Of a stretch of DNA of 64,000 bases, positions 8,356 to 17,663 are shown piece by piece. The notes beneath the pieces were generated by a model, which ran no database searches, was not told where the DNA came from, and was given only the letters and a program-made list of their open reading frames with translations. Both the position numbers and the translations under genes were made by a program. The stretch's first letter is position 1; every line of letters starts with the position of its first letter. This DNA is from Phycisphaeraceae bacterium (GTDB taxonomy: Bacteria > Planctomycetota > Phycisphaerae > Phycisphaerales > SM1A02), in assembly GCA_019636735.1 (NCBI GenBank), contig JAHBWY010000002.1:434001-498000 (forward strand), written 5' to 3'.

Positions 8356-9567
8356 GTGCGCCAGTGGATCATCGGGTCAATCCTGCTGCTCCTGGGAGTG
8401 GTCCTGCTCAGTTCTCTCGTGATCATGGTGCAGGGGCGGTATGACGCGCTGCCCAGGATCGCAGCCATCGGAATCGCAGGAGTTGTGGCGGCGCTCCTCT
8501 GCATTCCCCTCGCGATGCTTGCGGCGCGCCCCTCGTTTCGCGAAGCGGGAGTCGCAGGCATCGCCACGCTCTCCCTTCAGGTTCTGCTCATTTCCCTCTC
8601 GGCAGTGTTCGTGACGGCGGTGGGATCTGATGCGCTGCTCGGTGCGGCCTTTCTCCTCCTCTTGCCGGGCCTTGCGGCATTGTCGTCGCTCAGTCTGCTC
8701 CACCAGCCGGGAGTACGCCATTTGGCGATGGCGGGAGTCTCGCTGGCAGCCATCGCGGCCGCCCTTTCAGTGGCGCCCTCGATCGACGCAGCGGTGCGAT
8801 CCACCTTCTGGGAGAATTGGTGGATCGAAGCCCGCATCTTCGGGCAGGTCATCTCCGTGACCACGCTCCTCCTTCTGGCCGCCGCATGGCGTCGACCTGC
8901 GGAGCCGCTGATGGCGCCGTTCCTCGCGTCGATCGCGCCGCTGCTGGCGCTGCTCGTGACCGGCGCCATGATCCTTCATGCCCGCAGGACCGGCGAAGAG
9001 AGAATCCTCGGGATCGACCCGCCGGTGCTGCTTCTCGTGTGCTGGTCGATCGCGGTCGGGGTTTCCCTCGCCCGGCCAATGCGCGTCGCGCGCCTCCAGG
9101 GGAGCACGGCGTTTCTTCCAGCGGCCTTCATCGCATGTGTCATCGCCTCTGGCGTCATCCTCGCGGCAGGGGCCGGACTCCGAAGCGATGTGGGTCTGGC
9201 GCTCGGCGGGACTGTCGGGGTCATTGCGGCCAGCCTCTTTGCGATCGTGGCGCTTGTCGGTTGGTTCAACTGGCGTGTCGAGGTGGCGGCGCACGCGGCA
9301 TCCATCACGCCGGGCGAAATCGGTTGCCCACGCTGTCACGGCGTCATCGTGATCAGGCCTGGCTCCGGTCAATGCCTCCAATGCGGCCTTCGCTACAAGC
9401 TCACGCTTGAATCGCCGCAATGTCGCGTTTGTCGTCAGGACCTGATGAAGATCCAGAGCGATCGCTGTCCCGAGTGCGGGGAGTTGATTCGTCATCTCGC
9501 CACGGGAAGTCGTGGTGATGGGCAAGCTGGCAGCGCCGAGAGTGCGGCGCTCACTTCGAGCTCGTGA
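8356..9567 (+). CDS. Multipass membrane protein with C-terminal zinc-ribbon pair
   Basis: About 403 residues with a GTG start behind a perfect AGGAGG (8345-8350). Some nine hydrophobic helices fill residues 5-310. Two cysteine zinc-binding units follow: CPRCHGV...CLQCG near residue 323, and CRVCRQDL...CPECGEL. The second resembles the CxxCGYDLRG...CPECG ribbons widespread in planctomycete membrane proteins. Function is unknown; metal binding and inner-membrane location are inferred. The 3' end overlaps the convergent EamA gene by 17 bp. Confidence 0.75.
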   Translation: MRQWIIGSILLLLGVVLLSSLVIMVQGRYDALPRIAAIGIAGVVAALLCIPLAMLAARPSFREAGVAGIATLSLQVLLISLSAVFVTAVGSDALLGAAFLLLLPGLAALSSLSLLHQPGVRHLAMAGVSLAAIAAALSVAPSIDAAVRSTFWENWWIEARIFGQVISVTTLLLLAAAWRRPAEPLMAPFLASIAPLLALLVTGAMILHARRTGEERILGIDPPVLLLVCWSIAVGVSLARPMRVARLQGSTAFLPAAFIACVIASGVILAAGAGLRSDVGLALGGTVGVIAASLFAIVALVGWFNWRVEVAAHAASITPGEIGCPRCHGVIVIRPGSGQCLQCGLRYKLTLESPQCRVCRQDLMKIQSDRCPECGELIRHLATGSRGDGQAGSAESAALTSSS

Positions 9568-10024
9568 GGAGCACGACGCCGGAGAGAAGCAGGACGAGTG
9601 CCAGCACCTTCCGCAGGCTCATGGGTTCGCCGACAATCAGCCAAGCGAGCACGACGGCAATGGCCGGAGCGAGGGCAAAGGCAATTGGCTTCACCTTGGA
9701 GAGATCGCCGACCGCGATGCCCATGTAGAAGAGCCCGACCCCGAGCGCACCGGCACTGAGACCTGAGCCGAGCACAAGCAGGAGCAGCGTTCGACCATCG
9801 GCGAGCCACCAAGCGGGCTCCCGGCTCGAGTCGAGACCGACCCACGACAGCCAGCCTCGCGTGGCGAAGAACCACGCTGCGGCAAGAATCGGCAGCGCCA
9901 CCACGGTCCGCACCATGATGGCCGAGAGGGGACCGACCTGGCCCGACTTGAGAACGAGCTTGGTGCAGAGTTCGCCCACACCCCAAGCCACGCCTGCAAA
10001 GACACCGAAGAGGATTGCCTGCAT
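9551..10024 (-). CDS. EamA/DMT-superfamily transporter, single-domain
   Basis: The 157-residue protein has about five hydrophobic helices and one EamA unit, with FGVFAGVAWGVGELCTKLVL at the start and IAFALAPAIAVVLAWLIVGE plus LRKVLALVLLLSGVVLL at the end. DMT exporters usually have two EamA units in ~300 residues; half-size members work as dimers. The substrate is unknown. It lies downstream of batE on the same strand with a 177-bp gap. Confidence 0.8.
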   Translation of the reverse strand: MQAILFGVFAGVAWGVGELCTKLVLKSGQVGPLSAIMVRTVVALPILAAAWFFATRGWLSWVGLDSSREPAWWLADGRTLLLLVLGSGLSAGALGVGLFYMGIAVGDLSKVKPIAFALAPAIAVVLAWLIVGEPMSLRKVLALVLLLSGVVLLTSSK

Positions 10025-10201
10025 GGCGCCACGATACCGCGGCCACGCGGAGACCCGACGAAGGCGAACATGGGGGCGGTGACGGTGCGCCGTCGGCGCT
10101 GGGCTGACCTTGCGCTCAAAGCCGTCACACTTCGATGGGCGCGATGTTTGATGCTGCCGAGCCCGATCGACCTCGCGGGCGGATGCGCCAGCGCGCGTCG
10201 C

Positions 10202-11062
10202 TCAAAGCACTTCCGCTTCGCTCTCCCTGATCCAGCCGCCGCGGCCATTCGAGAGTTCGATCTGAAGCCATCCCGGCCGCCGATCGACCACCCTGAACTC
10301 GACTCCCTCTCCAAGTGACTCCTGGAACTGCGGATCGAAGCCGTCGCCATTACCCTTCCTGACGACCACTCCGTTCTCGACGATGACCCCGCGCGGACGC
10401 AAGCGCTCAAGGGCCAGATCAGCGGCGACCGTCACGCCGAGGGTGAGGGCCACGGCGGCGAGTGTTCCACCGCCAATGCGGAAGGCCATCGCGCTTCCTT
10501 CGCTGATGAAGAGACGGGGTCGCACCATGCGGATCAGGATCAGCGTCCAGAGCAGAGCCCACGCGCCTGCCGCGATCGCGAGTCGCTGCGATGTGGAGAG
10601 GACATGCCACCAGCTCGCGACATTCTCAAGAATAGTCGTGGTGCCCGCTCGCTCGAAGCGATCGGTGACCTGGCCGCGGGCATGCGCCAGGTTGCGCTGC
10701 ACACGGCTGTCACCCGGAGAAGCTCGCTCGGCTCGGAGATAGGAGGCGATGGCCGGGCCGAGTTGATTGGCTTGGAGGAGCGCGTTGCCCAGGTTGAAGT
10801 GGAGTGCGGCGTTGTCAGCACCGGAGTCGCGCACCGCCGCGTAGAGGGTGGCGCTCTCGGTGAATCGACGCCGAGCTTCAGCGGGATCACTCCGGAGGAG
10901 TTGCATGCCGTCGTCGTAGGCCTCCTCGGCGGCGCGGAGCGTGGCCAGTGCATCGCCGGAGGCGGCGGGGTCGGAAGAGGCCCGCGCGGCGGGGGTCACG
11001 AGCGCTGTGAGCATGAGCGCGACGAGCGCCGCGATCAGTGGGAGGCTGAGCCGCGCGTTCAC
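10202..11062 (-). CDS. BatE-like protein: TPR and SH3 domains
   Basis: 286 residues: an N-terminal signal/anchor (LPLIAALVALMLTALVTPAARA), TPR helices around residues 40-130 (ALHFNLGNALLQANQLGPAI), two transmembrane helices (about 150-215), then a C-terminal bacterial SH3-like domain ending WLQIELSNGRGGWIRESE. This is the BatE architecture from Bacteroides aerotolerance operons. The start overlaps the stop of batD (ATGA), so it is the last gene of the coupled operon. It probably acts at the periplasmic face with the other Bat proteins. Confidence 0.8.
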   Translation of the reverse strand: MNARLSLPLIAALVALMLTALVTPAARASSDPAASGDALATLRAAEEAYDDGMQLLRSDPAEARRRFTESATLYAAVRDSGADNAALHFNLGNALLQANQLGPAIASYLRAERASPGDSRVQRNLAHARGQVTDRFERAGTTTILENVASWWHVLSTSQRLAIAAGAWALLWTLILIRMVRPRLFISEGSAMAFRIGGGTLAAVALTLGVTVAADLALERLRPRGVIVENGVVVRKGNGDGFDPQFQESLGEGVEFRVVDRRPGWLQIELSNGRGGWIRESEAEVL

Positions 11063-12948
11063 AGCGCACCTCCCGTGGATGGAAGCGCGCTCGGGAGCGG
11101 CGCAACCTTGAGCTCGACGCGCTCGAGCGCCGCCAGCAGAGTTCGGGCTCGGTCACGAAGGCGTTCCGTCGACTCTGCGGAGGCGTTCGGCGCGAAGGCC
11201 AGTCGCTCGCCTGCGGCGATGAGCTCGTCAATCTCATCGCACATCGCTGGATCGGCGTGGTGCTCCCGAAGGATCGAGAGCGCCTCGCGTCGGGTGAGCG
11301 AGGCGGCCGCGAGGCCGCTCCGATCGGCGATGAAGGCCTTGATGATGGATGCCACGCCCGCGGCATCGGTGGCGCTGGCCAGCGCTCGACGCGCTCGCCG
11401 GCCCGCCGTTCGAGCCCGTTCCCCGCGCGGATCGGCATTGCGAAGCTCCGCTCGTCGACGAGCAAATGCAATCGCCGCGACCAGCAGGGGCGGTGCCATG
11501 AGGAGCGCCGCGATGCCCCAACCCACATCGGGGCGCGTCGAGCTGAGCATCGCACGACTCACGGGCACACTGGCGGTCAAGCCACCTTCGATCTCAGTCA
11601 ACCTCGCGGTCGGCGATGTTGATGGTCGCGTCGCGACGGGTGCGGAGCCGGTCACGGCAGCGGTATCGATGCGCTCGACCGGAAGAACCGTGATCGGGAT
11701 CGGCTGCGAGCGGAGTGTGCGATAGAGGCCGGTGTCGGGGTCGTAGAAGCTGAACAGGATCGGTGGGATATCGGTGATGCGCTCGGAGAGGGGACGAAGC
11801 GTCTGCGTGAAGACCTTCGTCCGGCCGTTGATGGTGCCCACCAGCGGCTCCGAGGGCATGCGGAAGTTCCGCGTGAGTTCGGGGAGCTCCGCAATCGGCG
11901 GGGGAAGGAGTCGCGTGAGATCCGCACCGCCCGGCGTGCGGTCCGCGATGATGATCGAAAGGGTGATCGGGTCACCCACGCCGACCCGCGTCGGTCTCGC
12001 GCGGACATCGAGTTCGAAGACACCCACGGCTCCGGCGAAATCAGCCGGACGGCCCTGACTTGGCGGAGGCTCGATGTTCACGCGAGGTTGCGCTGGTTCG
12101 ATCGTGAGCAGTCGCTCGCCAGCGCCACGCGGATAGCGAAGCTTGATCTCGATGCCGTGGATGAGGAGTGGCCCGGGCTTGTCCGCTGAGAAGGGAGTCG
12201 AGAGCTCGTAAACGACCCACTCGTCGCCGTCGGCGTCGCGCTCCGATCTCGGAGGGATGCGGAAACGGCGCTCCCGATACAGTTCTTCAACTGCTCCCTG
12301 GAAGAGGCCCCATCGGGACTCATTCGGCAGAATCAAGGTGTCCCAGAGTCGCGCAGCGTCGGCGGCCACTCGTCCGGCACGGGGGTTCCGGATCCTGACT
12401 TGCAGCGTCGCCGTGAGCATCTGCCCGACGACGGCCTCGCCGGGATCGATGGAGATCTCCGCCCGCGCCAGACGCGATGTGTCCAATCCCGTCACTTCAA
12501 CCGTGGTGGGGCGGCTCTCGTAGGTCTGACCATCGACCACGATGCGAATCCGCGGGATCTCGAATCGCCCCGGTTGTTCGGCGAAGAAGTTGACATCGAA
12601 GCGCACCGAGCGGCGCTGAGTCACCTGGCCATTGATGATGGTGGTCTGTGAGAACTCGCGCGAGCGCGTCACGCGAGCTTCGAGACCCGGGGTATTCGGC
12701 ACCCGCGGATCCTCGACCGTGGACGCATTGGTGACCTCGAAGGTCACCGTCATCGGCTCGCCGGTCTCCGCCCGGGGGAGTGGATAGACGATCTCGACAT
12801 TGGCATTCGAAGAACGGGCTTCCGCGCCCTGTCGACCCTGCGGCCACGCGATCGACACAGGCCCACAAAGCGCCGTGAGCGCCATCGCGCACGCAAGGAG
12901 CGGACTCAGGATGTGGTTTCGAGAGTGCATGAACGACCTCACACGCAT
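11059..12948 (-). CDS. BatD-like oxygen-tolerance protein
   Basis: 629 residues (or slightly fewer from the internal Met7) with a signal peptide (LSPLLACAMALTALCGPVSIA). A long beta-rich extracytoplasmic region contains the BatD phrases MTVTFEVTNAS, RFEIPRIRIVVDGQTYESRP and DITPPILFSFYDP-like DIPPILFSFYDPDTGLYRT. One transmembrane helix near residue 490 precedes a helical cytoplasmic tail. BatD proteins anchor the Bat complex in the inner membrane; their biochemical role is unsettled. The gene lies 3 bp after batC and overlaps batE by 4 bp. Confidence 0.82.
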   Translation of the reverse strand: MRVRSFMHSRNHILSPLLACAMALTALCGPVSIAWPQGRQGAEARSSNANVEIVYPLPRAETGEPMTVTFEVTNASTVEDPRVPNTPGLEARVTRSREFSQTTIINGQVTQRRSVRFDVNFFAEQPGRFEIPRIRIVVDGQTYESRPTTVEVTGLDTSRLARAEISIDPGEAVVGQMLTATLQVRIRNPRAGRVAADAARLWDTLILPNESRWGLFQGAVEELYRERRFRIPPRSERDADGDEWVVYELSTPFSADKPGPLLIHGIEIKLRYPRGAGERLLTIEPAQPRVNIEPPPSQGRPADFAGAVGVFELDVRARPTRVGVGDPITLSIIIADRTPGGADLTRLLPPPIAELPELTRNFRMPSEPLVGTINGRTKVFTQTLRPLSERITDIPPILFSFYDPDTGLYRTLRSQPIPITVLPVERIDTAAVTGSAPVATRPSTSPTARLTEIEGGLTASVPVSRAMLSSTRPDVGWGIAALLMAPPLLVAAIAFARRRAELRNADPRGERARTAGRRARRALASATDAAGVASIIKAFIADRSGLAAASLTRREALSILREHHADPAMCDEIDELIAAGERLAFAPNASAESTERLRDRARTLLAALERVELKVAPLPSALPSTGGAL

Positions 12949-12951
12949 GGA

Positions 12952-14355
12952 CTACCAATCTCGCTCCGCGGGCGCCTGTCGCAATCGCTCCTGCGCCTGA
13001 CGCTGCTCGCGCCGCTTCTTCTCCTTCTCTCGAACCAACTGAAGAAGGCGATCGACCTCCTCGCGGCTCATCGTCCGACGCGGCTCACCCGACGGTGGCT
13101 GTGATGAGGCTTCGCCGCTTTCAGGCGCGGCGCTGGCACTCGAGTCACCACCCTGACCCTGCTCGGGTTGGGCGCTGGGCTGCTGCTGTCTCTGCTGGTC
13201 CCGATCACGCGAATCTCCAGACGGCTGCGAGGATTGGGGCTGTTGCTGGGGCTCCTTCGGTTCGCCGTCGCCCTTCGGCTCCTGCGGGCGATCATCAAGC
13301 GGATTCTCAGGAGGCGCCTGCTGGTCGCGATCCTGCGAGGAGTCCTTGGGTTGCTTTGGCTGCTCCGGCGGCGACTTTCCTTCGCCCTGCTGTTGTGGCG
13401 ACGGCTTGGATTCCTCCGAAGGTGGTGTGTCCTTCGACTCCTGCGGCCGATCCTGCTGACTCTGTTGACCCTGTTGTCCCTCCTGTCCTTGCTGTCCTTG
13501 CTGACCGTCCTGTTGCTGCTGCTGTGAACGGTCACCGGATTGAGGTTGATCCTGCGACTGCTGCTGTTGTTGCTGGTCGTTGGACTGGTCGCCCGATTGC
13601 TGCGGCTGACCCTGGTCTCCTTCGCCGGACTCCTGCTGGTCGTCCTTCTCACCTTGCTGCTGTTGCTGCTGCTGTTGTTCCTGTTCGAGCAGCCGGAGAA
13701 GGCGATGGGTCGCCTCGGCATTCACGCGGGCATCGCGATCGGTGGGATCGGCAGCGCTTGCATCCTTGAAGTGGGTCAGGGCGCGACGGACCTGCTCGAT
13801 CGCCTCCTTCATCGCCTCAGGCGAGGGAGCGCCGGCCTCGGAATCGCTCGACACCGCGTCGATGACGGCGCGGCCGCGGTTGTACATGGCCCTCGCGGCG
13901 ACATCGGCGTTGCGCGACTGTGCGGCACGGCCGAAGAACTCCTGGGCCTTCGCGAGGTTCCCAAGGGCATACTCGGCGAGGCCGAGGTTGTAGGCGACCT
14001 CGCTTGCGTCAGGCTTCAGTTCAAGGGCGCGGGCGAGCGCCGAGCGCTCCGACTCGACCTCGCCGCGCTGCCGAGCCGAGCGCGCTTCGAGGATCGCGTC
14101 TCGGAAGGCGCGCTCGGTCGCATCGCCCCCTGCTCGACTGCTTGCTGTGGGCGAAGGCAGTGGAGGAAGCGATGGCGACCCGATGTCGGCGGGCGATGGG
14201 GCGCTCTCGGGCAAGGTGAGAGGCGCCTGGCTTGCGGGCGCGGGAGTCGTCGTCGCGGGCTGCTGAGCCGCTGCGGGCAGGAGCGCGACCATCGCGAGCG
14301 CACTCCCGAAGGCGAAGGCAAGTCGATGATGGTCTTGGAAGCGAGAAGATCTCAT
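12952..14355 (-). CDS. BatC-like TPR protein with Gln-rich low-complexity tail
   Basis: 467 residues. A signal peptide-like start (LAFAFGSALAMVALLPAAA) and a Pro/Ser-rich linker are followed by TPR units (residues ~75-210; EVAYNLGLAEYALGNLAKAQ). From about residue 213 to 435 the sequence is almost only Q, S, D, E, P, K and G with several runs of glutamine, ending in a basic coiled-coil-like tail (REEVDRLLQLVREKEKKRRE). The architecture and position fit BatC, a periplasmic TPR scaffold. The start overlaps batB by 4 bp. The glutamine region is repetitive at DNA level (CTG/TTG triplets on the plus strand). Confidence 0.75.
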   Translation of the reverse strand: MRSSRFQDHHRLAFAFGSALAMVALLPAAAQQPATTTPAPASQAPLTLPESAPSPADIGSPSLPPLPSPTASSRAGGDATERAFRDAILEARSARQRGEVESERSALARALELKPDASEVAYNLGLAEYALGNLAKAQEFFGRAAQSRNADVAARAMYNRGRAVIDAVSSDSEAGAPSPEAMKEAIEQVRRALTHFKDASAADPTDRDARVNAEATHRLLRLLEQEQQQQQQQQGEKDDQQESGEGDQGQPQQSGDQSNDQQQQQQSQDQPQSGDRSQQQQQDGQQGQQGQEGQQGQQSQQDRPQESKDTPPSEESKPSPQQQGEGKSPPEQPKQPKDSSQDRDQQAPPENPLDDRPQEPKGDGEPKEPQQQPQSSQPSGDSRDRDQQRQQQPSAQPEQGQGGDSSASAAPESGEASSQPPSGEPRRTMSREEVDRLLQLVREKEKKRREQRQAQERLRQAPAERDW

Positions 14356-15401
14356 GCCGCACCTTCCAATCTCGCCGAGGCGCGCCGCCAGCCGCCATCC
14401 CGGCGATCGCTGACCAGGCTCTCCAGCACCAGGAGAAGCAACGCGAGGCCAGCGAACCAGACATACCGCTGAGTTCGCCTCTGGATGGTGCCTCCTTCAA
14501 AGGCGCCACGCTCCAGTTGGCCCACGGTCTGCTCATAGATCTCGCCGAAGTCGGCCTGGGCCGTTCCCGCCCTCACAAAGAGCCCTTCGCCCGCCTCGGC
14601 CACGCGGGCGAGCAGTTCGGGGTCCATGCGACTCCAGACCTCCTGACCATCGTGCATGAGCCAAGTGCGCTGGGCGCCCCGCGAGAGGGGGATGCGAGCC
14701 CCGTCAACCGAGTCGCCGATTCCGACGGTGAAGATTCGAATGCCATGCTCCCGGGCCGCCTTCGCCGCAATCAGCGCGGGATCGCCTTCGCCCATGTCCT
14801 CACCGTCGGTCAGGATGACAAGCGCGCGAGGAGCGCCCGTGCCTTCGGGGAAGCTGTCGATGGCCAGCTCGATCGCATCGGCCAGGTAGGTCCCGCCGCG
14901 CGCCGCCGATTGCGGAGAGAGTTCGGCGAGGATCGTCCGGAACGCGCCGTAGTTGAGCGTGAGCGGGACACGGATGGCCGGCGCTCCGGCAAACTCGATG
15001 AGTCCGACCCGATCACCCGCCGCGCGATCGATGGCATCGGAGACGAACTGCCGCGCGCGATCGAGCCGGTTCGGTGTCGCATCCTCGGCGAGCATGGAGC
15101 GGCTCACATCGACCAGGAAGAAGGTATCGAGACCCGTTCGTGGAATCTCCTCGACGCGAAGTCCCCAGCGCGGATCCATGAGCGCCAAGGTGGTCGACAT
15201 GATGGCGGCGGTCAGCAGCGCGGCTCGCAGCAGCGGTCGCCAGGCGCTGGCGGCCGGCGCGAGGCGCCGCCAGAGCGCGGGCTCGGCGAATCGCGCCCAT
15301 GCCGCGACCCGCGTGCGCTGACGCCACACCGCCAACGCCAGCAGAATTGCGGCGACGGGAATGATGAGTGCGGCGGCAGGTCTTGCGAACTCGAGGTCCA
15401 T
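14352..15401 (-). CDS. BatB-like von Willebrand factor A membrane protein
   Basis: 349 residues: two N-terminal hydrophobic helices, a VWA domain (about 88-290) with an intact MIDAS (DVSRS, then T in RGGTYLADAI and DGED), and a C-terminal transmembrane helix (YVWFAGLALLLLVLESLV). VWA proteins of Bat operons are membrane-anchored metal-ion-dependent interaction modules. Paired with batA upstream (25-bp gap) and overlapping batC downstream. Confidence 0.88.
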   Translation of the reverse strand: MDLEFARPAAALIIPVAAILLALAVWRQRTRVAAWARFAEPALWRRLAPAASAWRPLLRAALLTAAIMSTTLALMDPRWGLRVEEIPRTGLDTFFLVDVSRSMLAEDATPNRLDRARQFVSDAIDRAAGDRVGLIEFAGAPAIRVPLTLNYGAFRTILAELSPQSAARGGTYLADAIELAIDSFPEGTGAPRALVILTDGEDMGEGDPALIAAKAAREHGIRIFTVGIGDSVDGARIPLSRGAQRTWLMHDGQEVWSRMDPELLARVAEAGEGLFVRAGTAQADFGEIYEQTVGQLERGAFEGGTIQRRTQRYVWFAGLALLLLVLESLVSDRRDGGWRRASARLEGAA

Positions 15402-15426
15402 GGGGGTGGGGAAGGGTGCGTGCGGA

Positions 15427-16524
15427 TCAAGTCAGGCTTCGAAGGCGCGTTTGCGCGAGGAGCATCTCAATGCCGAGGAGGATCACGGCCAAGAGCAGCA
15501 GCGGCGGCAGACGGATGCCTTCGATGGTGACGGGTTCCACGGCGAGCGCGGACGATTGCAGATATCGGCGCTCTTCCGTCGCGGTGCGCTCGAGCGCATC
15601 GATGCGCTCGTAGATCTGGCGCAGGCTCCGTTCATCGACGGCTCGGAAGTACTCGCCGCCGGTCATCTCGGCCATGCGACGGAGCAGCGCCTCGTCGATG
15701 CTGACCGGCTGGTCGACGAAGCGACGACCAAGTGGAGTTTGCACCGGCATCGGTGCCATGCCGCGCGAGCCGACACCGATCGAGTAGATGCGGATTCCAA
15801 GCGCCTTCGCCATCTCGGCGGCCAGCATCGGATCGATGTCACCGGCGTTGTTTTCGCCATCGGTCAGGAGAATGATGACACGGCTCTTGATCCTGCGAGT
15901 CGAGTCGACGGAGCGATCATCACCGAGCCCGCGAAGGCGCTCGACGGCAAGAGCGACGCCATCGCCAATCGCGGTTCCATCTTCGCCGCCGGGGCCTGCT
16001 GGGCGAATCCTCCGAAGGACATCGATGACATAGTCGTGATCGAGTGTGGGAGGCGAGAGGCTGTCGGCGAAGCGCGCGAAAGTCACGAGCCCGATGAGGT
16101 CGTTCGGGCGCCCCTTGAGTCCCTCGCCTCCCGCGATGAACTCCGTGGCGACGAGCTTCACCGCATCCAGCCGATCCATTTCGCGCCCGCGCCGGGCGAA
16201 GTCCATCGCCTGCATCGAACCGCTGCGGTCGACCACGATCTGGATGGCAATGCCTTCAACGAAGATGCGCGTCTGCTCGTTGGCCTTGACCGGTCGTGCC
16301 AGCCCGATCACCAGAAGCGCCGCCGCAAGTGAGCGAAGGAGTGGCAGGAGCCAACGGACCCGCACAAGGAGCCCCTGCGAGGCGGCGCCCGCCTGCCGCA
16401 GGGCGGATGCGCCCGGCAACACCACGCTCGCTCGCCACGCTCGATTCATGGGTCTGAGCCAGAAGAGCGGAATCACGAAGAGCAGCAGCAGCCACCACGC
16501 CTGCTCGAAGGAGAAGGCGCTCAT
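15427..16524 (-). CDS. BatA-like von Willebrand factor A membrane protein
   Basis: 365 residues with the typical BatA start FSFEQAWWLLLLFVIPLFWL, a second helix at ~60-80, a VWA domain with MIDAS DRSGSM, the threonine in EDGTAIGDGV and the aspartate in LTDGENN, and a C-terminal helix (LPPLLLLAVILLGIEMLL). The start overlaps the preceding DUF4381-like stop (ATGA). Confidence 0.9.
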   Translation of the reverse strand: MSAFSFEQAWWLLLLFVIPLFWLRPMNRAWRASVVLPGASALRQAGAASQGLLVRVRWLLPLLRSLAAALLVIGLARPVKANEQTRIFVEGIAIQIVVDRSGSMQAMDFARRGREMDRLDAVKLVATEFIAGGEGLKGRPNDLIGLVTFARFADSLSPPTLDHDYVIDVLRRIRPAGPGGEDGTAIGDGVALAVERLRGLGDDRSVDSTRRIKSRVIILLTDGENNAGDIDPMLAAEMAKALGIRIYSIGVGSRGMAPMPVQTPLGRRFVDQPVSIDEALLRRMAEMTGGEYFRAVDERSLRQIYERIDALERTATEERRYLQSSALAVEPVTIEGIRLPPLLLLAVILLGIEMLLAQTRLRSLT

Positions 16525-17663
16525 CGGCGCACCTCCGAGGCGTTGTCCGGAGTGCCCGGAGTCCCGCGCTCCGCGGTCTCATCGACGAAGCCCGAGGCTG
16601 CATCGAAGGCCCGCGCGCACTCGCCCTCGGCGGGACGCTCCGCGGCGAACTTCACACGATCGGCGGTCCGCAGGAAGCCTGCGAGAAGAACCTGATGCCC
16701 TTCGACGATCATCGGGTGTCGGCTCGCTTCGACGAGGAACTCCTGAGTGGTCTGCTCGGGAGCCCGGATGCCGAAGCGCCGTTCGACATAGCGCCGCACG
16801 ATGTCAGAGAGCCGCACATAGAAGTCGAGGACTCGACCTTGGGAGGGAAGAGCGTCGCGCCGCAGGGCGCCGAGTGCCTCTCGCGCCTCTTCCTCGGCGG
16901 AGATGATGACCGGTGGCGCCGGGCGTCTCAGCCGACGCATCAGGAGCAGTGCGCACGCCGCGACCGCGAGAGCGCCCACACCGGCGAGAAGCCATGGCAA
17001 CCACTCACCCGGAAGCGCCATGTCGAGCGGGTCCTTGACGGGCCGAAGCGCTTCGCGCGGGTCGTCGACCTCGCCCATGAGCGACAGCACCTCGATGCGC
17101 AGAGGGCCAACCGCGAGCACTTCGCCACCGTCGGTGCCTCCTCTGCGAATCGGGATCGGCGGAAGCTCCTGGAGGCCTGCGGCGAAGGAGACGAAGTCGA
17201 GTTCCTGCACCTGGAGCCCCGGCGTGCGGGAGTCGGTCGGGAGCAGACGCGCCGCGCGGAGTTCAAACTCGCCGAGCATCGGGCGCGGTGCCCCCGGCGC
17301 GGCCGCGCTCGGCAAACGCACGGCCATCTCCGGCGGAGCCTGCACTTCGAGGCGCACCCGAAGCGGCTCGCCAACCTCGACGCGTCCGCTCGCGGCGACG
17401 AGCTTTGCGCGCACCCCCGCAGCCTCGGCGTGGGCGTCGGTGATGAGATCGGCGTCGGACATCGATGCCGCTGCTGGAGCGACTTGGTTCTGCGGCGCAG
17501 TGGCACCTGGGGTTCGGCTCGGAGTCGGGGAATCGAACACCTGCGCGTTGGCGCCAGCGCCAGCTCCACTCAGCGCCACGGCGCCATTGATCAGCAGCGC
17601 AGCGCAGCGCGAGCCGGCGCGGCGCCTCTGGTGGCATGGGAGGCGATCGCTCCTCGGCCCCAT
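16521..17663 (-). CDS. DUF4381-like membrane protein of the MoxR/Bat operon
   Basis: About 380 residues when started at the ATG at 17663, which shares its A with the TGA of the DUF58 gene (TGATG), the best start for coupled translation; an in-frame start at 17717 would overlap DUF58. The protein has a signal-like stretch, a beta domain (LEVQAPPEMAVRLPSA...LQELPPIPI), a transmembrane helix (LPWLLAGVGALAVAACALLL) and a cytoplasmic helical domain containing FYVRLSDIVRRYVERRFG and TTQEFL, characteristic of DUF4381 partners. Function unknown; position implies a role in the MoxR-VWA system. Confidence 0.75.
   Translation of the reverse strand: MGPRSDRLPCHQRRRAGSRCAALLINGAVALSGAGAGANAQVFDSPTPSRTPGATAPQNQVAPAAASMSDADLITDAHAEAAGVRAKLVAASGRVEVGEPLRVRLEVQAPPEMAVRLPSAAAPGAPRPMLGEFELRAARLLPTDSRTPGLQVQELDFVSFAAGLQELPPIPIRRGGTDGGEVLAVGPLRIEVLSLMGEVDDPREALRPVKDPLDMALPGEWLPWLLAGVGALAVAACALLLMRRLRRPAPPVIISAEEEAREALGALRRDALPSQGRVLDFYVRLSDIVRRYVERRFGIRAPEQTTQEFLVEASRHPMIVEGHQVLLAGFLRTADRVKFAAERPAEGECARAFDAASGFVDETAERGTPGTPDNASEVRR

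Noticed and set aside
13168..14472. Leu-rich open frames antisense to batC that look like membrane proteins
   Set aside because: They are the reverse reading of CAG/CAA glutamine codons (CTG/TTG) and have no independent support.
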